Positions 27,292-35,291 of a DNA stretch of 64,000 nt are shown here, piece by piece. A program made the position numbers and the translations under genes. How positions within the stretch are numbered: position 1 is the stretch's first letter; the number at the start of each line of letters is the position of its first letter. The notes under the pieces are model-generated. The model saw only the letters and a list, made by a program, of their open reading frames with translations. It was not told where the DNA came from and made no database searches. Source of the stretch: Roseburia sp. (GTDB lineage: Bacteria > Bacillota > Clostridia > Lachnospirales > Lachnospiraceae); contig JAHZFL010000002.1 of assembly GCA_019421345.1 (NCBI GenBank), positions 227,109-291,108 of the forward strand. The letters are read 5' to 3'.

Positions 27292-27678
27292 CTACTGAGT
27301 AGAAATAGTCTTTGCAACAATACTTTTTCCATCGTATTCCTTATCTATTGGGAAAATCCCTTGCACCTGTCGAATAGTCAAATGTCCTAATATTTGATAC
27401 AGTAGATTTGCAAAAGTAAAATCTTCCATTAGTTCCTGATAATTTAATACTCTTGCCTCAAATATCCCCTTCTGCTTACTCTGATATTTCAAAGTAATGT
27501 ATCTTGTGCCATAAAAGAACATTTTCGCTAAAGTATCTGCTATATTATTATTCTCTTTCTGTTCAGAACATCTAATCATCAAATTATCATAAGCAGATTT
27601 ATATATTTCCCACTTCTGTTTGGAAGGGGCAGATTTATTATTCTGCCCTTTAATCACTGTGAATTTTGGTCTATCCAT
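27292..27678 (-). CDS. Unknown element protein
   Basis: 128 residues, ATG 27678 behind AAGGAG. Soluble, mixed charge: MDRPKFTVIKGQNNKS..., CSEQKENNNIADTLAKMFF, QKGIFEARVLNYQELMEDF, LGHLTIRQVQGIFPIDKEYDG. Lies 16 bases after clpX and before the RNA polymerase gene on the same strand, so all are likely co-transcribed. Not recognised. Confidence 0.6.
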   Translation of the reverse strand: MDRPKFTVIKGQNNKSAPSKQKWEIYKSAYDNLMIRCSEQKENNNIADTLAKMFFYGTRYITLKYQSKQKGIFEARVLNYQELMEDFTFANLLYQILGHLTIRQVQGIFPIDKEYDGKSIVAKTISTQ

Positions 27679-27694
27679 ATATATTTTTCTCCTT

Positions 27695-28921
27695 TTACGC
27701 TATCTTCTTATTGAATTTTCCATATACCATAGCATCTGATTTTCCATCCACAACATCAGCATCAATTACAACTTTCTTTGCATCCGTCATATCAGGAATA
27801 GAATACATAACCTTCTTCATAGCCTTTTCAATAATAGAACGAAGACCTCTTGCTCCGATTTGTTTTTTTATGGCTAATTCTGCAATCCTATGTAAAGCAG
27901 ATTCTTCAAATTCCAACTTCACATTATCCATAGCCAATAATTCCTGATACTGCTTTGTGAGTGCATTCTTTGGCTCTGTCAGAATCTTAATCAAGTCTCT
28001 TTCAGATAATGGTTGTAAGGTCGTTATAACTGGTAATCGTCCAATCAATTCTGGCATAAGTCCATATTTCACTAAATCATGTTGCTGCACATCTGATAAA
28101 TCAAAACTCTTATTATCCTTTGCTGTATGAATATCTGCATTGAAACCAATATGGTTATTATCAGTTCCCTTCTTAATAATCTTCTCCAATCCGTCAAAAG
28201 CACCACCACAGATAAAGAGAATATTGCTTGTATCAATATTTACACATTCAGCATTTGGATGTTTTCTGCCACCAGATAACGGAACTCTTGATACTGTACC
28301 CTCAATAATCTTTAAGAGTGCCTGTTGTACCCCTTCACCACCAACATCACGAGTAGTTGATACATTCTCACTTCTTCTTGAAATTTTGTCGATTTCATCA
28401 ATATAGATAATGCCTTTCTCTACTAATTCACTATCAAAATCTGCATTTTCCAATAATCTAAGTAAAATATTTTCTACATCATCACCAACATAACCAGCTT
28501 GTGTTAAAGTGGTGGCATCAGCAATAGCAAACGGAACTCCTAAGAATTTTGCCAAACTCTGCGCTAAGTATGTCTTACCACTACCAGTTGAACCAATCAT
28601 AAGAATATTGCTTTTTTGAATTTCCACATCAGATTTTTTGTTCTGATTGATACGCTTATAGTGATTGTAGACAGCAACTGCCAGTGTCATTTTTGCATCA
28701 TCCAGACCGATAACATATTGATCCAAATGTTCCTTAATCTGTCTTGGTGTTGCTAACTGCACATTATGAGAAATTTGCTGCTCTTCTTCATCATTTAAAA
28801 TGTTATATGCGTCATGCACACATTCATCACACACATATCCAAATCTACCTTTTACAAGCCGATTCACTTCATCTTTTACTTTTCCACATAAGAAACATCT
28901 TTCTATCTGTTTATTTGCCAT
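27695..28921 (-). CDS. clpX: ClpX ATP-dependent unfoldase, element-encoded
   Basis: 408 residues, complete. N-terminal zinc domain CFLCGKVKDEVN...VCDEC (residues 9-34); Walker A GSTGSGKT (110-117); pore loop GYVGDD (143-148); Walker B IIYIDEID (171-178); RKH loop RKHPNAE (about 219-225); ClpP-docking tripeptide IGF (258-260); sensor-2 region GARGLRSI. The intact IGF loop means it could dock host ClpP; unfolding alone would also remodel complexes. The host will have its own ClpX, so this copy is probably specialised for element proteins or for redirecting host proteolysis. It lies upstream of, and on the same strand as, the RNA polymerase gene. Confidence 0.95.
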   Translation of the reverse strand: MANKQIERCFLCGKVKDEVNRLVKGRFGYVCDECVHDAYNILNDEEEQQISHNVQLATPRQIKEHLDQYVIGLDDAKMTLAVAVYNHYKRINQNKKSDVEIQKSNILMIGSTGSGKTYLAQSLAKFLGVPFAIADATTLTQAGYVGDDVENILLRLLENADFDSELVEKGIIYIDEIDKISRRSENVSTTRDVGGEGVQQALLKIIEGTVSRVPLSGGRKHPNAECVNIDTSNILFICGGAFDGLEKIIKKGTDNNHIGFNADIHTAKDNKSFDLSDVQQHDLVKYGLMPELIGRLPVITTLQPLSERDLIKILTEPKNALTKQYQELLAMDNVKLEFEESALHRIAELAIKKQIGARGLRSIIEKAMKKVMYSIPDMTDAKKVVIDADVVDGKSDAMVYGKFNKKIA

Positions 28922-29062
28922 ATAATATAATTCTCCTTTGATTCCATGTAATTATGGCAGAGATAAGCATTTGCTTGTAATTCTCTTTACCACCTAAACA
29001 AGTTGACCATATATGATACTTCTCTTTTTAATAATAATTTTTCTACAGTACACGAGTTAATC

Positions 29063-29132
29063 TTGTCACACACACGAAAAGCGTGTGTGTGACAATCGGT
29101 GTGGGCTTGCGTCCTTTGCAAGCACATACCGA
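29063..29132. other. Two adjacent long hairpins upstream of clpX
   Basis: Hairpin 1: TTGTCACACACACG (29063-29076) with CGTGTGTGTGACAA (29082-29095), a perfect 14-bp stem with a 5-base loop. Hairpin 2: CGGTGTG...GCTTGC with GCAAGC...CATACCG (29097-29131). Neither has a U-tract, so they are not simple terminators. Possible stable RNA, mRNA end protection or protein binding site. Confidence 0.4.
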
Positions 29133-29147
29133 ATAACCCTCTATAGA

Positions 29148-29489
29148 CTACAACAACACATAATCATTTTTCTCTATCAATTCAATTACTTTTTTGACTT
29201 CTTTTTGTGTCGCTTTATCAGTACAACTTTTTGTCTTCTGAATAATCCCTTTCATAGAATCTACCTTTAATAATAAAGAACGTAACCTTTCTCTGTAACC
29301 CATCCATTCCAAACGCATAATTCTATAATTTACTGATGCTGACTGGTCTGAACATTCATAATAATTGCTCCACTTCTTTTCTAAATAAGCATTTTTACTA
29401 ATGATTGATTCACATGTAGCAAGACAACTAATAATCATTGCAATTGTTAATTTTTTATTCTGTAAATTTTGTTTATCTGTTTTTATCAT
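29148..29489 (-). CDS. Unknown element protein
   Basis: 113 residues, ATG 29489 behind AAGGAG. Lys-rich N terminus, helical segment LTIAMIISCLATCESIISKNAYLEKKW, C-terminal helices rich in Lys (DKATQKEVKKVIELIEKND). Not recognised. The 250 bases upstream hold no gene but a TTGACA element (29632-29627, minus), a CCCC/GGGG hairpin and a GACAG/CTGTC repeat, possibly a leader. Confidence 0.5.
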   Translation of the reverse strand: MIKTDKQNLQNKKLTIAMIISCLATCESIISKNAYLEKKWSNYYECSDQSASVNYRIMRLEWMGYRERLRSLLLKVDSMKGIIQKTKSCTDKATQKEVKKVIELIEKNDYVLL

Positions 29490-29674
29490 TAAATTATCTT
29501 CTCCTTCTGTTAGTCTCTGACAGTAGACACATCCTAATCCAGCAAAGCTGTCTTAGTCTGTGATCAATTTTTTGAGCATCCTGACACATTGTTCCGCCCA
29601 CAAGGGGCTACACAATATGCCAGTCTGTCAAAAAATTAATATAAATTTTCTATTTTAGATTTATTTCTTTTCAA

Positions 29675-29740
29675 AAATTGGCACTTTAAAAAGGTATATA
29701 TAGATTTTTTATATTACCCATTATAAAGTGCCAATTTTTT
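29675..29740 (-). terminator. Long hairpin terminator after the 531-aa gene
   Basis: AAATTGGCACTTTA (29675-29688) and TAAAGTGCCAATTT (29724-29737) are perfectly complementary; a smaller inverted repeat fills the loop. T-runs flank both sides, so it can work in both directions. It begins directly at the stop codon of the upstream gene. Confidence 0.7.
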
Positions 29741-29741
29741 A

Positions 29742-31337
29742 TTAACACATAAACGAAGTAAATAACTGGTTCAATTCGTCATCTCCTTGAAAATATTCTA
29801 AAGAAATTCTGTTCTTTTCATGTCCAATATTTATTAATTCATCTGTCAAGATATGTTGAGCTTCTAAATATGTATCAGGAATAACCCATGTTTTAGACTC
29901 AGAAATAGATTTATAATCACCCCATATAAGATTATTCCTCATTTCTTCCAGTTTTTGCTTTTCAGTATTATATTTTTCTTGTGCATTGTCATTTAACACA
30001 TTTATTATTTTTTCGTTTAATAAAGTCTTCTGAAAATCTATTTCAGACTGTTGAATAGCTTCTAACACATCTTTCTGTGTATAGATTAATTTAATCTGTT
30101 TAAAATAATGATGCCATCCATACAATTCATATATTTTGTCATTAACTAATCTGTAATACTCATTTTGCTTAAATCGGCAAAAAACTTGAATTATCTTTTC
30201 ATATCCCATAACATTTTTTAAGACATATCTTTCAACTTGTAATATTTTCTTTTTATCTTCATCATCAGCGAGAAAATATTTTTCCTTTCCATTTTCATCA
30301 AAAGTAACAATTATTGTTTGCATTTCCCATATCAAAAGTTTTCTATTTTTTAGATTATTCAAAGCTGAGAATAAAATTTGTTCTAATTTTTTATTGCATC
30401 GTTGATAGAAATGGTTTATCTCGAATTGAGTAATAATATAGTCAATTTCCTTTAATTTTTGGGTAGAAATTTTGTTGTATTTTTTGTTTACCATTCCCAA
30501 TAGTTCCCACAAATTTCTTTTAGTGAATGTTTGCGTTTGCTCTTTTTGCTTGGATAAATACTGCAATAGAATTAACTCTATATATTTCACATAGACAGAA
30601 TTATTTCCTAGTTTCCGCTTATCCTCTTTCGACAACGGAATTTCATATATGTCCGTAATAATGAATTTATGTCCGTATTTTTCAAAATCGAAATATCTTT
30701 TAAAATCATTTAACTGTATTTTCTTTGAGTTCCCACTCTTTACTTCCATTCTCAGTAGATTACATAGTTCTTTATAATTTTTTATTTCCATTCCAATTTC
30801 TAATTGAGATACATCAATTGAATTTAGAAGTCCTACTTGATTGCTTTTGGAAAAATCATCTTGTTTTAGCAGTTTTATCTTATTTAAAGCATCAAATGTA
30901 TATGAAAAATATATTGCTAAAAGTTTTTCATTTTCTTTATTGTTATGTAAACTTTTTCCAGAGTGTAATAACATAATTACAGAGTATGCCAACAATTTAT
31001 CTAATAAATAATTTAGTCCCTTTAACCCTATATCTTCTAGCAAAAAATCTTCTAATTCTTTAGTGCTCTTTAAATCATTTATAATCTCTGTTTTTGGTAT
31101 ATTATCAAACGAAGCTAAATATATTGATATATTCCTCACCACATCTTCTAATGCAATAATATCTTTCTCTGTTGGTATTTTTTCAAAAGTGTTTTCTGTT
31201 ATATCCTTCCATTTTAACTGTTTCTTTGTATCTGTTTTCTCATAAAATAGCTGCATTAAAATTTTCATAGTTTGATTACTACAATCCAATTTTACTTCTT
31301 TTAAACATTCTTCCATATATGATTCTATACTCGTAAT
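29742..31337 (-). CDS. Large element protein with a conserved Firmicutes phage/plasmid module
   Basis: 531 residues if started at ATT 31337, which lies 8 bases after GGAGG; the first ATG (31316) has no ribosome binding site. N-terminal 170 residues are helical. Residues of about 180-257 (IGMEIKNYKELCNLLRMEVK, GNSKKIQLNDFKRYFDFEKYG, HKFIITDIYEIP, NNSVYVKYIELILLQYL) form a module I know from many Firmicutes phage and plasmid proteins of unproven function, in which a DNA-binding role is suspected. The C-terminal half is coiled/helical. It lies upstream of clpX and is followed by a strong terminator, so it is its own transcription unit under the inverted-repeat region at 31513-31571. Confidence 0.6.
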   Translation of the reverse strand: MTSIESYMEECLKEVKLDCSNQTMKILMQLFYEKTDTKKQLKWKDITENTFEKIPTEKDIIALEDVVRNISIYLASFDNIPKTEIINDLKSTKELEDFLLEDIGLKGLNYLLDKLLAYSVIMLLHSGKSLHNNKENEKLLAIYFSYTFDALNKIKLLKQDDFSKSNQVGLLNSIDVSQLEIGMEIKNYKELCNLLRMEVKSGNSKKIQLNDFKRYFDFEKYGHKFIITDIYEIPLSKEDKRKLGNNSVYVKYIELILLQYLSKQKEQTQTFTKRNLWELLGMVNKKYNKISTQKLKEIDYIITQFEINHFYQRCNKKLEQILFSALNNLKNRKLLIWEMQTIIVTFDENGKEKYFLADDEDKKKILQVERYVLKNVMGYEKIIQVFCRFKQNEYYRLVNDKIYELYGWHHYFKQIKLIYTQKDVLEAIQQSEIDFQKTLLNEKIINVLNDNAQEKYNTEKQKLEEMRNNLIWGDYKSISESKTWVIPDTYLEAQHILTDELINIGHEKNRISLEYFQGDDELNQLFTSFMC

Positions 31338-31512
31338 AATTCATTCCTCCAATCTTTTATCAGTATGCAGTAGTACAACCCACTTAATACTTCCCCACGT
31401 TTCCTGTAACTTATTAACCATATCAGTTCATTATAAAAATCTCAGATTTTTGTCTTGACAACTGAGCCACTATATACAATATCCTATTTTTTATTGTCAC
31501 AATTTCATATAT

Positions 31513-31571
31513 CACACTGTGATGTGATATACTTTTGATTTTTTTGGCTTTATATATCACATCACAGTGTG
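31513..31571. promoter_or_regulatory. Large inverted repeat, probable operator or centromere-like site
   Basis: CACACTGTGATGTGATATA (31513-31531) and TATATCACATCACAGTGTG (31553-31571) are perfect complements of 19 bases separated by a T-rich spacer. Each arm is built from TATATCAC/GTGATATA and ATCACA-C-TGTGAT sub-palindromes. An AT-rich promoter-like stretch for the minus-strand gene at 31337 lies at about 31460-31500. Candidate binding site for a dimeric or filamentous DNA-binding protein (the XRE repressor or TubR). Confidence 0.5.
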
Positions 31572-31632
31572 CAGAATCAGCCGTCTTTTTATAAAAAGAG
31601 ACTCTTATATATAAAAATAGACCACTATTTTC

Positions 31633-31662
31633 GTATTTAATTCGCTATAGCAAATTAAATAC
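31633..31662. repeat. 30-bp near-perfect palindrome
   Basis: Arms GTATTTAATT and AATTAAATAC surround the centre GCTATAGC; 28 of 30 positions pair. No U-tract on either side, so more likely a protein binding site than a terminator. The rest of 31572-31732 shows nothing else. Confidence 0.45.
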
Positions 31663-31732
31663 TCAATGAAAAATTTATTGTTTGTTATTGATTGAATTAT
31701 TATTTAGACACCTATAATAATTACTTCTTCAA

Positions 31733-32149
31733 TTACTTCATAAAACCAATCGTGATTACATTCCTGCATCCATTGACATTGTTATTTTGAGGGAACATAT
31801 AAAGATTGATTACTCTCTCTGACGCATACTCAAACCAATCTTCAAAATCTTTTACATCCTCAATAGATTCAATCTTTGCAAGGTCAATGAACATATGACT
31901 GTTGACTTCAGAAGGATATAAATTTGTTCCATCTTCTGACTGTATTATTGGTTTTCTGTTCAGATTTCCAAAACAAAGCAATGTTGCATTTTTTAAGGTA
32001 TGACATTCTGTGAAATACAAATCACCAAACTCTACATCTGTGCATTTATTAGTCCTATCTTCCAGATTTCCACTGTTTAACTGCACCTGATAGCCGTTAT
32101 TTGTCTTGTTGTGTGATACTAATAATTCCAAAAATTCTGTTAATTCCAT
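31733..32149 (-). CDS. Unknown element protein
   Basis: 138 residues, ATG 32149 behind GAGGAC. Acidic, soluble: MELTEFLELLVSHNKTNNGY, CTDVEFGDLYFTECHTLK, SHMFIDLAKIESIEDVKDFEDWFEYASERVINLYMFP. Last of the genes downstream of tubZ. Not recognised. Confidence 0.55.
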   Translation of the reverse strand: MELTEFLELLVSHNKTNNGYQVQLNSGNLEDRTNKCTDVEFGDLYFTECHTLKNATLLCFGNLNRKPIIQSEDGTNLYPSEVNSHMFIDLAKIESIEDVKDFEDWFEYASERVINLYMFPQNNNVNGCRNVITIGFMK

Positions 32150-32222
32150 GCTATTTGTCCTCTAATTTTCTTTTGTGGGTAGTAAAAACTTAATATACCA
32201 CCTACTATATATCTTCTCTTTT

Positions 32223-32576
32223 TTACTCTGCAATATTGTCAAAAATAGTTTTTCTTAATTTTGCATCAATCTCTTTAACAGCCACATCATCTTTAATACT
32301 ACATACTGTAATATACTTTTGACCCATATACGGATTTTTCAAGCCAATATCAAGAAATAATTTCCCATCCTTAAACTCATAAAAGAAATCAACTGCATCT
32401 CTGAAATATTTCGCTTCATTAAGAAATTGAATTGATTCTACAAAATCAATCGGATTTATGTCCTGTACTTCTGTTAAATCAAAAGATGCCGTTACATGAT
32501 TTTTGACAGTTTCAATTGTAATAGTTTCACTTTTAATCAGTTCTACAAAATTGGATAACATCGTAATTCGTTTCAT
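32223..32576 (-). CDS. Unknown element protein
   Basis: 117 residues, ATG 32576 behind AAGGAG. Contains IETVKNHVTASFDLTEVQDINPIDFVESIQFLNEAKYF and an alternating strand region YEFKDGKLFLDIGLKNPYMG. Good ribosome binding site and same strand as tubRZ. Not recognised. Confidence 0.55.
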   Translation of the reverse strand: MKRITMLSNFVELIKSETITIETVKNHVTASFDLTEVQDINPIDFVESIQFLNEAKYFRDAVDFFYEFKDGKLFLDIGLKNPYMGQKYITVCSIKDDVAVKEIDAKLRKTIFDNIAE

Positions 32577-32726
32577 CTTTACTCACTCCTTCGCTTTGTA
32601 TTATTGGTAGGTGATAACTCGCCATCCACTTATTATTTCTCTTTTTTAATCTTCATTACTTCCACTATTCCACGGATTGACCATATTATTAACTTCTCTT
32701 TTTAGCCAACTACAAACACCATCTTT

Positions 32727-32938
32727 TTATGCTTCCGTTATAACAGTTACATTGATAGCCTGTTTACCATTTTCTCCATCCGTAATCTCAAATTTCACTG
32801 TCTCACCTTCTGTAATGGACTTGAATTTTCCTCACCCACAATTCCAGAATAATGTACAAAAATATCTGTACCATCGTCCATTGTAATAAAACCATAGCCT
32901 TTACTATTGTTAAACTACTTTACTGTCCCTCTGTTCAT
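32727..32938 (-). pseudogene. Cold-shock domain protein, disrupted
   Basis: ATG 32938 behind AAGGAG reads MNRGTVK, then a TAG stop where cold-shock proteins have Trp, then FNNSKGYGFITMDDGTDIFVHYSGI. After VGEE one G seems lost and the frame shifts; the rest (SITEGETVKFEITDGENGKQ, AINVTVITEA) is read one frame over and ends at 32727. RNP-1 (KGYGFI) and RNP-2 (DIFVHY) are both visible. With a stop and a frameshift it should not make a full protein. Confidence 0.85.
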
Positions 32939-33031
32939 TTCTCTAAATCTCCTTATCTTTGAATTATTTTTATTTGTAGGGCAGCTCCCACATGGAGAAC
33001 CACCCTTAATTACTACTTCTCCATTTGATTA

Positions 33032-33325
33032 CTAAATAACTTCAATATCTACATCAGATAATCCGTTGATAAAAGAAAGTGTATAGATATTGTCCTGTTT
33101 TGTAATTTCGTCCACGATTGAAAAATAAATATCCACTTCCATATCTGTATGTGGCTTAAAGAAAGTAATCTCGCCCTCTACACCTTCTTCTAATTTTGCT
33201 TCAATCAGGCATCCACTCAGATAAAAGGTAACATTGCCAATATCAGAACTTGATACATTAAATGTTGTCTCCTTTGATGATAACTCTTTGATTTCCTCGA
33301 TAAACTGCTCTCTTGTTAATTCCAT
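33032..33325 (-). CDS. Unknown acidic element protein
   Basis: 97 residues, ATG 33325 behind AAGGAG. MELTREQFIEEIKELSSKET followed by beta-rich sequence (NVTFYLSGCLIEAKLEEGVE, MEVDIYFSIVDEI, IYTLSFINGLSDVDIEVI). Lies just downstream of tubZ. Not recognised. Confidence 0.55.
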   Translation of the reverse strand: MELTREQFIEEIKELSSKETTFNVSSSDIGNVTFYLSGCLIEAKLEEGVEGEITFFKPHTDMEVDIYFSIVDEITKQDNIYTLSFINGLSDVDIEVI

Positions 33326-33405
33326 AATTCTTAATCTCCTTTAGTTTGTATGATTTTATTTGCATGGTGGATGGTATTTCTCACCCACCACCATATACTC
33401 CTACA

Positions 33406-34533
33406 TTATTTAATTCTCTTTGCTTTTAATTTCTCCAATGCTGATACTCCCTTTGGTTTATCAAGGATTTGTGTCGGTGCTTCAACAATCGGTGTACTAA
33501 ATACATCCACTGTTGTCTTTGCAGTCCTGACCTGTGTTGTAGCTTTCATGGAGTTCTGAATAATCTCTGCATCCTTCTGAACGCTTTCAGCCATTGTATC
33601 TACTCTGTTATAAGGCATCATCAGACCACTAAGAATAATCACATTTTCTTCAGATGTACTCATATATCCGTGAAATTCCGTAGGTGCTACTCCTAATTCC
33701 TGTCTAAGTTCTGACATATCAATCTTACTTTCCTTTGCGGATACTGCTTCTGAAATACCCATAACTGTTATTGTCTTATCCTCACGTTTTGCAAAAATGT
33801 TACTGTCACGATTGAGAATATCCACAATATAATCTGTATTTCCATTCTGCTTACCTGCTCTTGTAATGATTGAGAATGACGGAGTTTTCAGACACGCTTC
33901 AATCTCTGCTAAATCCATGTTTCCATCCTGGGATTTATTACTAATACACATAACGCTTGTAAATAAAGATGCAAATGTGCTGTTAATCTTCATCTTATCT
34001 GTTGCATTGTTGTCAAGAATGAAGATACTGCCTAATCTCGGTTTTAATTCCTCAATCTCATAAAAGGCTTGTCTTGCATTATCCTTGATTTTGAGTGATT
34101 CATTGTCTGCCGGTAATACAACAATCATTCCTACTGTATAACCTAAGTCCAAAAGAATCTCTGCCAGCATCGGAGCAATAGAAGACCCAGTGCCTCCCCC
34201 TAATGAAGTAGCAATAAATACAATAGAATCTTCCACAATGTAACCTTTCAACTCTTCCAGAATGTCATCAATGCTTTCTGCTAAATCATTTATACTGTTC
34301 TGACGGTTGCAAGCTGCCCCCTTTGAATTGTTAATATGTATCTTGTGGGACAATTTGACAGATGCCAAATCTTCCATACTGGTATTGATACCAATAAATG
34401 ATGTATTGGCTTTGTTTCCGTCTAACTCTTTTACAAATTCTTCAATCTTTGCTGTAATACTGTTACCACATGCACCGCAACCTATCACTGTGATTCTTAA
34501 TCTCTCATTAATAATGTTTTTGTTCTTATTCAT
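33406..34533 (-). CDS. tubZ: TubZ-like tubulin GTPase (plasmid/phage partition)
   Basis: 375 residues from MNKNKNIINE (ATG 34533, AAGGAG 12 bases upstream; its start overlaps the stop of the upstream gene by 8 bases). Tubulin/FtsZ superfamily: GCGACGN (18-24) is the first glycine loop, the signature GGGTGSS is at 112-118, and the T7 synergy loop GNMDLAEIEA at about 204-213 carries the catalytic acids. It lacks FtsZ C-terminal features and ends in a basic tail SALEKLKAKRIK, as TubZ proteins do to contact TubR-tubC. It would form filaments that segregate or position element DNA. Coupling to a winged-helix gene gives the TubRZ arrangement of type III partition systems. Confidence 0.85.
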   Translation of the reverse strand: MNKNKNIINERLRITVIGCGACGNSITAKIEEFVKELDGNKANTSFIGINTSMEDLASVKLSHKIHINNSKGAACNRQNSINDLAESIDDILEELKGYIVEDSIVFIATSLGGGTGSSIAPMLAEILLDLGYTVGMIVVLPADNESLKIKDNARQAFYEIEELKPRLGSIFILDNNATDKMKINSTFASLFTSVMCISNKSQDGNMDLAEIEACLKTPSFSIITRAGKQNGNTDYIVDILNRDSNIFAKREDKTITVMGISEAVSAKESKIDMSELRQELGVAPTEFHGYMSTSEENVIILSGLMMPYNRVDTMAESVQKDAEIIQNSMKATTQVRTAKTTVDVFSTPIVEAPTQILDKPKGVSALEKLKAKRIK

Positions 34534-34816
34534 TGTTTGATGCATCTCCTTCCTCGTCATTATCGCCCTGTACTTCTTTCATCCAGTCAATTCCTTTTTG
34601 TGCTATATAGAAGGTCTTTGCATTTCCTCTCTTTAAACCTTCTAATATAACTCTTTCTGATACCATTTCACGTAATTTAGTGTAGATAGTTTTCTCACAC
34701 CATAATTCACCATCTGCAACCAATGCTTCAATAATATCTCCCTGCGATAGTGCATATAATTTGCTCTTAGCACCACAGGAATGTAAGATGTTCAATATCG
34801 AATATTTAATTCTCAA
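34526..34816 (-). CDS. tubR: TubR-like winged-helix partition adaptor
   Basis: 96 residues starting at TTG 34816 behind GGGAGG. Winged-helix: LNILHSCGAKSKLYALSQGDIIEALVADG, CEKTIYTKLREMVSERVILEGL as the recognition region, then wing and KTFYIAQKGIDWMKEV; the tail is acidic. Size, fold and position directly upstream of and overlapping tubZ match TubR, the centromere-binding protein of TubRZ systems. Assignment rests on context, since TubR sequences diverge quickly. Its centromere has not been pinned down here. Confidence 0.7.
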   Translation of the reverse strand: MRIKYSILNILHSCGAKSKLYALSQGDIIEALVADGELWCEKTIYTKLREMVSERVILEGLKRGNAKTFYIAQKGIDWMKEVQGDNDEEGDASNNE

Positions 34817-34886
34817 TGTCTTATCCTCCCTTTCTCTTAGAGATTGGTTTTCACTCTCCTAACTGTTCTTACTAATAAATACACAT

Positions 34887-35174
34887 TTAAGAAGTTGCTT
34901 TCCCTTTATTTTGAGAATCTTTTTGAGTTTTTCTCTGTTTCTTCTGTGCTTTCTTACGCTTTCTCTCATAGTGTTCCCAATCTCTACCACCTCTTCTTGC
35001 GTGTTCATATTCGTTATAAACATACTCAAGAGGTCTAACGAATTTACCATTGCCATTCTGCACTAATACATGGTCGTCCTCAAATACCTTTAGAATTTTT
35101 ACACCAACTGCACCAGTATATGTGCAAGTAAAGTAAGTCTTTGTGTTTAACACAATCTTGTCTTTGTTAATCAT
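34887..35174 (-). CDS. Small basic protein upstream of tubRZ
   Basis: 95 residues from MINKDKIVLNTKTY (ATG 35174 behind GGAGG). An SH3-like N-terminal half (YFTCTYTGAVGVKILKVFEDDHVLVQNG) is followed by a very basic tail (HYERKRKKAQKKQRKTQKDS). First gene of the tubRZ operon. It could be a nucleic-acid-binding accessory such as a TubY-like regulator, but there is no sequence proof. Confidence 0.55.
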   Translation of the reverse strand: MINKDKIVLNTKTYFTCTYTGAVGVKILKVFEDDHVLVQNGNGKFVRPLEYVYNEYEHARRGGRDWEHYERKRKKAQKKQRKTQKDSQNKGKATS

Positions 35175-35291
35175 GTGATTTCCTCCATATTCTGTTATCA
35201 AAGTTCATTTTGGGGCAGACTTATAGCCTGAAAATTTAATAGTTACTTCATACAAATGTCTTGGGAAATAACAACCGACCAGAACCGCCGA

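Noticed and set aside
33406..34533. Cell-division FtsZ
   Set aside because: The protein lacks the FtsZ C-terminal conserved peptide, is coupled to a winged-helix gene and sits in a mobile element; TubZ fits better.
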